32,314 bases of DNA from Bacteroidota bacterium (GTDB lineage Bacteria > Bacteroidota > Bacteroidia > NS11-12g > UBA955): contig CANFXY010000017.1 of NCBI GenBank assembly GCA_947451105.1, positions 1-32,314 of the forward strand. Direction: 5' to 3'. This document shows positions 25,470 through 31,581 of the stretch, piece after piece (within the stretch, counting starts at the first letter, position 1; each line of letters starts with the position of its first letter). The notes under the pieces are model-generated. The model made no database searches, had not been told where the DNA came from, and worked only from the letters and a program-made list of their open reading frames with translations. A program made the translations under genes and the position numbers.

Positions 25470-27935
25470 CTACAAAAATTTAAAATCGAGTCCAAACATG
25501 AAATTTATTCGGCTTTGAGGGTAATAAAAATTCTCGGTGATCAATTTGCCCGAATACGCATATTTGTAAGTGTAGCCGTTATTTGAGTAAAAAATACCAT
25601 TCATATTATTTAATAAGGCTTTAATCACTAGCTGTGACTGGTTTTTTAGATTAAATGTTTTCTGCAAAGCCATATTTAACGTGTAGTAGGCCTCTAGTTT
25701 TCTAGATGCATTTGAGGTGTTATCCAGGTACTGTGGACCTACATATTTAATATTGGTTTGTAGATCTAGATTTGATTGGTGGTGAAAATTCAGTCCTAGG
25801 AAAGCAATGGCGTTTGGCGAATAGGCAATATCGGTATTCTTGTAAAGGTCTTTCACAACCGTATTGCTGTCGTAATTGTAATAAACATCTTCAAATGCTT
25901 TTATTTTATTGGTGCTTAAATTCAAATTGGCATCTAGACTTAAGTTGAACTTGGTTTTTTGAATCAAAGGGTATTGAACAATTAGCTCTATACCTCTTCT
26001 ATAACTGTTTTTAACATTGCGCCTCAAAGAACTTCCAACATCATTAAGCTCGCCAGTTAACACCAATTGGTTTATGTATTGCATATTGTAAACGTTAAAC
26101 TGAAACATTTTTAACTTCTCCTTTATAATATAGCCTAATTCCAAATCCTTTAAATTTTCAGACTTGGGTTGTTCGGTTTTGCTGTTGTCGATGATATCAC
26201 TTCGCACAGGTTCTCTATTGGCCACACTGAAACTAGAATAGACACGCGATTTAGAATTGAATTCATACACCATTGCCAGCTTAGGATTCATGAATAGATA
26301 ATTGACATCGAATTGAATTCCTTTTAAATCGTTGTCGTTACCAGAACCAGAGTATTGGATGTTGCGCACTTGGAATTCAGCATCGGCTTGCAGCTTTGGA
26401 GAGAAACGGTAATTCAATTTGGCAAAGGTATTGAGTTCAGTTTTTTTGCTTTTGCTTTGGTAGTATCTAAAGTCTTTGCCGAAAGGCTGAGCTATTGAAG
26501 CCCAAATAACATCGCCATGGTGTTTGCCGTCGTATTGGCTAATGCTGATACCGGCAATGAAATCCGTTTTATTGTTTTTGTAATTTAAACTGCTGAAGTT
26601 GCCATAGTATATATTGTCTAACCAACGCTGTCTCACCAAATCGGTGCTTAATATCGTATCTGCATTGTTTGTGAAATTGGCCACACCGTATTTAGCAAAG
26701 GCCGCATCTGATTTGTATTCTTCATAAAAGCCTTTACCGGTGCTAGTAAAGAAAGACGATTTAAGGTTTAGTTTCTGGTTTATGGTCTTAAACAGGTGCA
26801 ATTGGTAATGGTTTTGCCAATAGTTGTCTGTTTGGTTTTTGTAGTTGTAATAATTATAGGTTCTACCGCTGTTCAACAAATTGTCGCGGTCGGCAGCACT
26901 CAAGTAATTCCTATCGGCATAATCGTTCATGCCTTGCACATCGTTTTTAATGCGCGACTCGGGGGTCCCGTACCAAGATTGGTAGGTTTTTTCTTTGCCT
27001 CCAAAACTCAGAGCCGTGATGCTCCATGTTTTTTGGGTGTAGCTCAAATTAAATTGAAATGCTTTTAAGTCGCTCGCCGCACGGTCGATGTAGCCATCGC
27101 TGTTTATTTTAGACAAGCGGCCTGAAAAATTAAAGTTTCCTAGTTTTCCTGTACCAAATTGCAAAGTTGATTTAAAGGTATTGAACGAACCAATAGATTG
27201 TTGCAGTTGCAAAAAAGGAAGAGCAGATTGGCTAAGGTTTTGAATATTGATGTTGGCACCAAAGGCGCCGCTTCCAAGGGTACTGCTACCGGCACCACGT
27301 TGAATTTGAACCGAAGAAGTAGATGAGGCTAGGTCGGGCATATTGACCCAAAACACCCCATGGCTTTCGGCATCGTTAATGGGAATACCGTTGATGGTTA
27401 CATTGATGCGGGTAGCATCGCTGCCCCGGATTCTAATTCCGGTATAACCCACACCAGAACCAGCATCGCTGGTTGTAAGCGCAGAAGGGGTATTTCCAAT
27501 AAGGTAGGTGAAGTCTTGCCCTAGGTTGATTCTAGAAAGTTGTTTGGCTGTTACGGGCGTAAAGGCATATCCATTTTTTTCGCGCACTTGAATGGCTTTG
27601 ACAGTATGGTTTTGTCGGTCAAGCACATTTTCTTGCAACACGATTTCTACAGCATAATCCTTTTCCAAAAACACCCTTAACCTGTCGTGTCTATAGCCTG
27701 GGGCTAGCACCTCAATAAAGTAGACACCAGTAGGAAGTAAAAAATCAGCAGCACCAATAGACTCTTTTTTGAGAGACATTTCGGTATCGAATACTTGAAT
27801 GGTGTAGGACTCGAGTTCTAAATTTTCAGGAACTTTAACGGTACAAGAAAGTTTGTACAAAGGTTTTTGCTGAGCAAATGCAGCATTTGAGAAAAGGCAA
27901 AATAAGATGCCCCATAAAACGGCTTGTTGTTTCAT
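25470..27935 (-). CDS. TonB-dependent receptor, predicted thiamine (or thiamine precursor) importer
   Basis: An 821-residue outer-membrane receptor. It has a signal peptide (residues 1-21, NAAFAQ) and a small beta-sandwich of carboxypeptidase-regulatory/PEGA type (about 25-100, with GVYFIEVLAPGYRHDRLRVF). A plug follows at about 130-235 (TYLIGNTPSALTTSDAGSGV, IRIRGSDATRINVTINGIPI, IQRGAGSSTLGSGAFGANI), then a barrel ending in the C-terminus GLDFKFL. Its 5' leader contains a TPP riboswitch (28000-28075), which in Bacteroidota marks outer-membrane thiamine receptors. The specificity is inferred from that. No inner-membrane thiamine transporter (PnuT) or thiamine kinase gene is adjacent, and the gene is bounded by its own terminator. 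Confidence 0.9.
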   Translation of the reverse strand: MKQQAVLWGILFCLFSNAAFAQQKPLYKLSCTVKVPENLELESYTIQVFDTEMSLKKESIGAADFLLPTGVYFIEVLAPGYRHDRLRVFLEKDYAVEIVLQENVLDRQNHTVKAIQVREKNGYAFTPVTAKQLSRINLGQDFTYLIGNTPSALTTSDAGSGVGYTGIRIRGSDATRINVTINGIPINDAESHGVFWVNMPDLASSTSSVQIQRGAGSSTLGSGAFGANINIQNLSQSALPFLQLQQSIGSFNTFKSTLQFGTGKLGNFNFSGRLSKINSDGYIDRAASDLKAFQFNLSYTQKTWSITALSFGGKEKTYQSWYGTPESRIKNDVQGMNDYADRNYLSAADRDNLLNSGRTYNYYNYKNQTDNYWQNHYQLHLFKTINQKLNLKSSFFTSTGKGFYEEYKSDAAFAKYGVANFTNNADTILSTDLVRQRWLDNIYYGNFSSLNYKNNKTDFIAGISISQYDGKHHGDVIWASIAQPFGKDFRYYQSKSKKTELNTFAKLNYRFSPKLQADAEFQVRNIQYSGSGNDNDLKGIQFDVNYLFMNPKLAMVYEFNSKSRVYSSFSVANREPVRSDIIDNSKTEQPKSENLKDLELGYIIKEKLKMFQFNVYNMQYINQLVLTGELNDVGSSLRRNVKNSYRRGIELIVQYPLIQKTKFNLSLDANLNLSTNKIKAFEDVYYNYDSNTVVKDLYKNTDIAYSPNAIAFLGLNFHHQSNLDLQTNIKYVGPQYLDNTSNASRKLEAYYTLNMALQKTFNLKNQSQLVIKALLNNMNGIFYSNNGYTYKYAYSGKLITENFYYPQSRINFMFGLDFKFL

Positions 27936-27970
27936 ACAATTTTAAAATAAAATTAGTTTTGGTGTGACAA

Positions 27971-27984
27971 GCCTAGAGCTAGGC
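27971..27984 (-). other. Small hairpin in the riboswitch expression platform
   Basis: GCCTA-GCTC-TAGGC forms a 5-bp GC-rich hairpin between the aptamer and the receptor ATG (36-49 nt upstream of it). No T-run follows, so it is not a plain terminator. It could take part in the switch by competing structure; this is only a suggestion. Confidence 0.3.
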
Positions 27985-27999
27985 ATGAAAAAAGAATCT

Positions 28000-28075
28000 G
28001 TTTTCCCCGTCGCAGCAATTACGCTTATCCGGGTTCTGTGGGTATTATCTCAGCAATTGGTATTGCACCCCAAAA
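28000..28075 (-). ncRNA. TPP (thiamine pyrophosphate) riboswitch, THI element
   Basis: Read on the minus strand, conserved THI-box elements appear in order. These are GGGGTGC, P3 (GCAAT-ACCA-ATTGC), GCTGAGA, ATACCC (pairing with GGGGT to close P2), GAACC, GGATAA, then TGCGACGGGGA. P1 is closed by GTTTT (28075-28071 and flank) with AAAAC just after GGGG. The P4/P5 arm differs in spacing from the E. coli thiM element. The aptamer sits about 65 nt upstream of the TonB receptor ATG at 27935, with no gene between. TPP binding usually represses expression in cis. A switch acting on another downstream gene is excluded by the receptor's terminator. Confidence 0.88.
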
Positions 28076-28139
28076 CTTGGAGCAAGATTAGGGCAAAAAA
28101 ATGAGATTGGCAAATTGATAAAATCAAGAATCATTTATC

Positions 28140-28901
28140 TCAAAACATACTCAAATCGAATTCGTCGAAATCTTTTATTTCAGATAACTTAAAAAGTTTA
28201 TTGACGGATATTTTTGTTTTTGTCGTTTCAAACACCTCATTACCAGCCTCAGTTTCTGGGTCAGCTCCTAGGTTGGTGTTAACTTTGACGATTTTTTCTT
28301 TGGTTGAAAAATTGATACTGGTTTCATATTCAACTATTGGACCGTGGTTATCGGAACTGCTGTATCCGATGAGTTCGAAATCTGAATTTTGATATCTAAA
28401 AACATAGCCCCAGAAGCCATATCTGCCATGCCTATAAAAGACATACAACTTGCATTTTTTTATTTCAATACTCAGTTCAGGTGCATAATACACGCCGCCA
28501 TCTTCATTTTCTGATGAGAAGCAATCTTCGTTTTTCAATACCAATTCATAGTTTTCATTTTTCTTAAATAGAACAATGATTCCCCTGCGGTTTTGATCCA
28601 ATGGTCCGCGGACTTCGTCTGTTACGTTTTTGCTCTTGTCGGTGCCTTTAACAATTAAAACACAATCCTCAACACCATCGTTGTTTAAGTCCCCATTAAT
28701 TGTTTCGAAAAGAACGAAACCATTGGGAATAAAATCGTTTGGATTTTGCTTTTGCTCACTCTCCTCATTGTTTTGTTCTGCAGTTTCAGCATTGGCCCCA
28801 ATGCTGTCTTGAGAATTTGCATTTGATTGTTCGGTCTGATTTTGCCCACAGCTGTATATTATCAGAATACTAATTATAGCGGGTATTAATTTGTATTTCA
28901 T
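28140..28901 (-). CDS. Hypothetical lipoprotein with FG-GAP/calcium-loop-like motif
   Basis: A 253-residue lipoprotein. The signal ends SILIIYSC with the lipidated Cys at 18. A low-complexity Gln/Asn/Glu/Ser linker (about 19-55) follows, then a globular domain starting NGFVLFETINGDLNNDGVEDCVLIV. The D-x-N-x-D-G stretch (GDLNNDGVED) resembles a calcium-binding loop of FG-GAP or dockerin-like repeats; one copy only is seen. The remainder (for example YVFYRHGRYGFWGYVFRYQN) matches a family of periplasmic or surface proteins that I cannot name. Function unknown. It stands alone in an AT-rich accessory patch, between the antitoxin gene and the riboswitch. Confidence 0.75.
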   Translation of the reverse strand: MKYKLIPAIISILIIYSCGQNQTEQSNANSQDSIGANAETAEQNNEESEQKQNPNDFIPNGFVLFETINGDLNNDGVEDCVLIVKGTDKSKNVTDEVRGPLDQNRRGIIVLFKKNENYELVLKNEDCFSSENEDGGVYYAPELSIEIKKCKLYVFYRHGRYGFWGYVFRYQNSDFELIGYSSSDNHGPIVEYETSINFSTKEKIVKVNTNLGADPETEAGNEVFETTKTKISVNKLFKLSEIKDFDEFDLSMF

Positions 28902-28953
28902 AGTTGACTATGTTTGGTTAAATTAATTATTATTTGAAACCCTTTAAATTACG

Positions 28954-29280
28954 TTAAGTTAAATTTACTTTTTGGTTGAGCAACTCTACATGGAAATTCA
29001 CTTTTGCATTTAAAGCCTTAAATACTTTAATAACAGTCTCAAACCTGGCATCCGTTAGACTATTTTCCAATTTGGATATTTGAGCTTTCTTAACACCTAC
29101 CAATATTCCGAGTTCTTCTTGGGTCATATTTCTATCTTTGCGTGCCTTTTTGATGGCTTCACCTATTAAATCCATCCGCAATTCATTTTCAAAAGCTTCT
29201 TGTTTGGGCGTACCAACTTCACCAATGTATTTATCGGTAATATCTTCTAGGCTAATTGTCTGTAATGGTTTATTTTTCAT
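28954..29280 (-). CDS. HigA-like antitoxin, XRE-family helix-turn-helix protein
   Basis: A 108-residue DNA-binding protein. The helix-turn-helix domain covers about residues 40-97 (IKKARKDRNMTQEELGILVG, then VKKAQISKLEN, then FKALNAKVNFHVEL). An N-terminal extension (about 1-38) likely contacts the toxin. In the original arrangement its ATG overlaps the 3' end of the toxin frame (toxin ...HEK stop at 29270), typical of toxin-first HigBA modules. It should neutralise the toxin and repress the shared promoter at 29639-29670. The antitoxin itself looks complete. Confidence 0.85.
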   Translation of the reverse strand: MKNKPLQTISLEDITDKYIGEVGTPKQEAFENELRMDLIGEAIKKARKDRNMTQEELGILVGVKKAQISKLENSLTDARFETVIKVFKALNAKVNFHVELLNQKVNLT

Positions 29281-29623
29281 GGTTGTTGATTTTTAATTTG
29301 AAATATTGGATTCTAATGTTTTCAGCTTTTTCTATTTCATTCTTGGGTGTTTTATCCGTCTTTTTGATGATACCGTGTTAAGATATAACAACCGTATCAG
29401 CATTGTCTGTTTTATCCCAAAAAGCAAAAAGGCGGTAATGGGTTTTGTTGTGTAAAGTTCTAAACTCCCAAATTTCACCATTTAACTTTTTGAACAACTC
29501 ATTGTCATTAACTACTCTGGCTTTTTGAATATTATAAATAATTTTATCTCTGGCTTTTTCATCAAGCTTGTCAATAAATTCAGCCGCTTCAATAAGAAAC
29601 TGAACATTAAATCTCCCCTTCAT
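29270..29623 (-). pseudogene. HigB/RelE-like (phage Gp49-like) toxin interrupted by an in-frame stop
   Basis: From the ATG at 29623 the frame encodes 81 residues (MKGRFNVQFLIEAAEFIDKL, then ELFKKLNGEIWEFRTL, YRLFAFWDK, ADTVVIS) and meets TAA at 29380-29378. The same frame then continues without further interruption: HGIIKKTDKTPKNEIEKAEN, IRIQYFKLKINN, HEK and a stop at 29272-29270, overlapping the antitoxin start. The full 117-residue product is normal for the family, where the motif reads STHG; the stop takes the Thr position. The family cleaves mRNA on the ribosome, and the missing C-terminal part carries conserved basic residues, so the product is probably inactive. The frame's upstream TTG (29641) lies inside the promoter and is not the start. 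Confidence 0.8.
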
Positions 29624-29638
29624 GAATTTTAGTTTATG

Positions 29639-29670
29639 CAAATTTAATAGTTTCTTTATTAGGAAACAAA
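29639..29670 (-). promoter_or_regulatory. Promoter and possible operator of the toxin-antitoxin pair
   Basis: TTTG (29670-29667) is followed after 20 nt by TAAATTTG (29646-29639), an ideal Bacteroidota promoter 15 nt upstream of the toxin ATG. The spacer holds the dyad GTTTC-tttattag-GAAAC (29650-29667), with further imperfect symmetry outside, as expected for autorepression by a HigA-type antitoxin. Confidence 0.6.
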
Positions 29671-29735
29671 TTAAAAATTTACTGAGAAAATAAGATTCTT
29701 AATTTTGGCCAATGACCAATTAAAAACCAAAGCTA

Positions 29736-29773
29736 TTTGATATTCAAAATATAACGTTTTTGATATTCAAAAC
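29736..29773. repeat. Two direct copies of a near-palindromic motif
   Basis: TTTGATATTCAAA occurs at 29736-29748 and again at 29759-29771, 23 bp apart (about two helical turns). Each copy is itself a dyad, TTTGA-tat-TCAAA. Such spacing suits two dimers of a DNA-binding protein on one face of the helix. No regulator is known. Confidence 0.5.
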
Positions 29774-29805
29774 AGGTTGATGTGCATGAATGAACATCAA
29801 AAAGC

Positions 29806-29841
29806 TTTGTCTATCATATTTTGCGAATAATGATAGACAAA
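29806..29841. repeat. Perfect 12-bp inverted repeat
   Basis: TTTGTCTATCAT (29806-29817) and ATGATAGACAAA (29830-29841) are exact reverse complements around a 12-nt loop. No T-run follows on either strand, so it is not a standard terminator. It may be an operator, a recombination site or a transposon remnant. Confidence 0.55.
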
Positions 29842-29962
29842 ATCATTTGATTGCTATAAGTTAATGTCAAAATAATTTTTAGCATTTAAAAAACCAAAAG
29901 GCTAAAAAAACCCCTCACCCACCGCGATGCCTGCCCCTGACTGGCGTGGTAGCTTGCTGCTA

Positions 29963-30038
29963 GGCTTGCGTATTTTTTGTTGCACTGGCAGGGCGACTGG
30001 CAATAAGCCCCTGGCATTGCATACAAAAACAGCAAGCC
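29963..30038. repeat. Imperfect long hairpin in a GC-rich island
   Basis: Left arm 29963-29984 (begins GGCTTGC, ends TGCA) and right arm 30018-30038 (begins TGCA, ends GCAAGCC) pair over about 20 positions with small bulges, around a 33-nt loop with repeated CTGGC words. Hand counting gives about 59% G+C for 29911-30050 against about 26% for the 140 nt before it. This suggests a short inserted or structured element; other genome copies were not searched. Confidence 0.4.
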
Positions 30039-30079
30039 GGGTGGCAACTAAAACAGAAGTCAGGAAATGGGCCCTAAAC

Positions 30080-30667
30080 TTATTTATCGGTCAGAATCCA
30101 ACGGTTCTTGAGTTTCAAGTTGAAATCTATGAAGGCCTGCAGTCCAGCCATGTATTCGTTGTTGCCCAAAGAAAATCCGTTCTCATCGAGTGCCTTGTCG
30201 GTAAACTGCGATTCGAAGATCTTGGGACTTACCATGCTTTCGCAATTAAAAACATTGAGAATTTTGTTAATTGTATAACTTAGTTGAACCGCTGGCATTC
30301 GTCCACCGCGACCATTGGATATGCCGCAAGTTGCAAACACTTTGTTGTTCCACATGTCTTTAAACGCTGGTGCCGCCATGGTGTGTACCATTTGGATAAT
30401 CTCAGCACTTGGAAACCAATTGTATTCAGGGGTCAATATAAATATCAGGTCCGATTCTTTGCTCGAATTGAACAAATTGGCTTGGAAAGGGCTTAAATTG
30501 TTAGGGTCTACGCGGCCAGAATTCATAGACGGGATATCAAATTGATTGAAGTCAATGACATGTACAATTTCGTCGTTGTTAAGCTCTAGTATATGGTTTT
30601 TGATGGCCGTGGCCACGCGCAAGGTATTGCTGTTTTTTCGCGGTGAACCGCTTAGTATGGTGATCAT
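30080..30667 (-). CDS. NADPH-dependent FMN reductase family flavoprotein
   Basis: A 195-residue flavodoxin-like protein. The FMN phosphate-binding loop GSPRKNSNT is at residues 7-15. A conserved TPEYNWFPSAEIIQMVHTMA segment and CGISNGRGGRMPA follow, matching azobenzene/chromate/quinone reductases of the NADPH:FMN family. It would reduce FMN, quinones or xenobiotics in the cytosol; the physiological substrate is unknown. Its ATG overlaps the meaB stop by 4 nt (ATGA), so the two are translationally coupled. It is the last gene of an unit with ALDH and meaB. Confidence 0.88.
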   Translation of the reverse strand: MITILSGSPRKNSNTLRVATAIKNHILELNNDEIVHVIDFNQFDIPSMNSGRVDPNNLSPFQANLFNSSKESDLIFILTPEYNWFPSAEIIQMVHTMAAPAFKDMWNNKVFATCGISNGRGGRMPAVQLSYTINKILNVFNCESMVSPKIFESQFTDKALDENGFSLGNNEYMAGLQAFIDFNLKLKNRWILTDK

Positions 30668-31572
30668 GATAAATATTCTTTGCTGAGAAATTGATACAGA
30701 TTAAATCCGTTATTGTTTGACTCAGCACTGATTTTGTTAAAAAGTTCTTGTTTGTCGATCTTGGCCATTTGGTGTTGCAGTATCAATTGAAAAGCCTTTT
30801 CTGTTTTCAAATGGTTTTGTCTAATTGGGTCAATGTTCAATTGGTTGTGGGCTTGCAAAGCGTCCCAAAACTCTGCGATGCCAGTAAACGTGGTGGCAAC
30901 GGTTTTCAGAACGGGGATAGACCAATTGCTGGCTGCTTTCTGGTGCACTAGGGCCGAAAGGTTGCGCACAAAAAGGTCGGCACCATCGCGGTCTGACTTG
31001 TTGACCACAAACACATCGGCTATTTCCATAAGGCCACTTTTGAGGGTTTGCACTTCGTCGCCTGCCTCGGGAACCAGCACCACAGCAGTGGTATCGGCCA
31101 AGCCTGCTATTTCAACTTCACTCTGTCCCACCCCTACGGTTTCAATAAGTATAAGGTCGAAGCCCGCGTGTTTCATCACATCACAGATTTCGAAAATACG
31201 GGCTGAAAGTCCACCCAAACTGCCGCGGGTAGCCAAAGAGCGGATGTACACATTGGGGTTGTTAAAATGCGAAGCGAGTCTTATTCGGTCGCCCAATAGG
31301 GAACCAAAATTGAACGGCGACGTAGGGTCTACGGCCAGTATGCCAATTTTTTTATTTTGTTTTAAAAGGTGGTCGACCAAGGCATTGACCAAACTGCTTT
31401 TACCGGCACCGGGAGGGCCTGTTAGTCCGACCACAGGCACATGCGTGTTGAAGGGCAAAGCATTGAGCAGGGTTTTGCCAGCCGGCAGGTTGTTTTCCAC
31501 CAGAGAAATGGCACGGGCAAGGGCAATAAAATCGCCCGCCTGCAGGTCCTTAATATCAATTTCTTTCTTCAA
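30664..31572 (-). CDS. meaB: Methylmalonyl-CoA mutase-associated GTPase MeaB (ArgK family)
   Basis: A 302-residue G3E P-loop GTPase that protects and loads B12-dependent acyl-CoA mutases such as methylmalonyl-CoA mutase. The Walker A motif GPPGAGKS is at residues 52-59. VDPTSPFNFGSLLGDRIRL, the RSLATRGSLGGLS stretch, the LILIETVGVGQSEVEIA switch, and the guanine-specificity NKSD are intact. The frame starts with TTG at 31572, 9 nt after the ALDH stop; no ATG occurs before the Walker A motif. A CTG at 31578 is an alternative. The mutase genes are not in the window. It is coupled to the FMN reductase gene. Confidence 0.93.
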   Translation of the reverse strand: MKKEIDIKDLQAGDFIALARAISLVENNLPAGKTLLNALPFNTHVPVVGLTGPPGAGKSSLVNALVDHLLKQNKKIGILAVDPTSPFNFGSLLGDRIRLASHFNNPNVYIRSLATRGSLGGLSARIFEICDVMKHAGFDLILIETVGVGQSEVEIAGLADTTAVVLVPEAGDEVQTLKSGLMEIADVFVVNKSDRDGADLFVRNLSALVHQKAASNWSIPVLKTVATTFTGIAEFWDALQAHNQLNIDPIRQNHLKTEKAFQLILQHQMAKIDKQELFNKISAESNNNGFNLYQFLSKEYLS

Positions 31573-31581
31573 GAGCAGGGC

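Larger units (their letters stand above)
29624..30079. other. Non-coding region with repeats and a GC-rich island
   Basis: About 450 nt without a convincing gene. The left part (to about 29910) is very AT-rich and holds the toxin promoter, two copies of a near-palindrome, and a 12-bp inverted repeat. The right part (29911-30049) is GC-rich and forms an imperfect long hairpin. A plus-strand open frame through the GC-rich part continues antisense into the reductase gene and is not credible. Confidence 0.6.

Noticed and set aside
28081-28139. Promoter of the riboswitch transcript
   Set aside because: Only one-mismatch -7 candidates (TCAATTTG, TTTTTTTG) without well-spaced TTG were found, so none is claimed.
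29624-29641. TTG start for the toxin
   Set aside because: The TTG lies inside the -7 element of the promoter, so it would not be transcribed in full; the ATG at 29623 gives the family's usual length.
29927-30283. Plus-strand open frame of 118 codons starting in the GC-rich island
   Set aside because: Two thirds are antisense to the FMN reductase gene and the start region is a structured hairpin; no family is visible.
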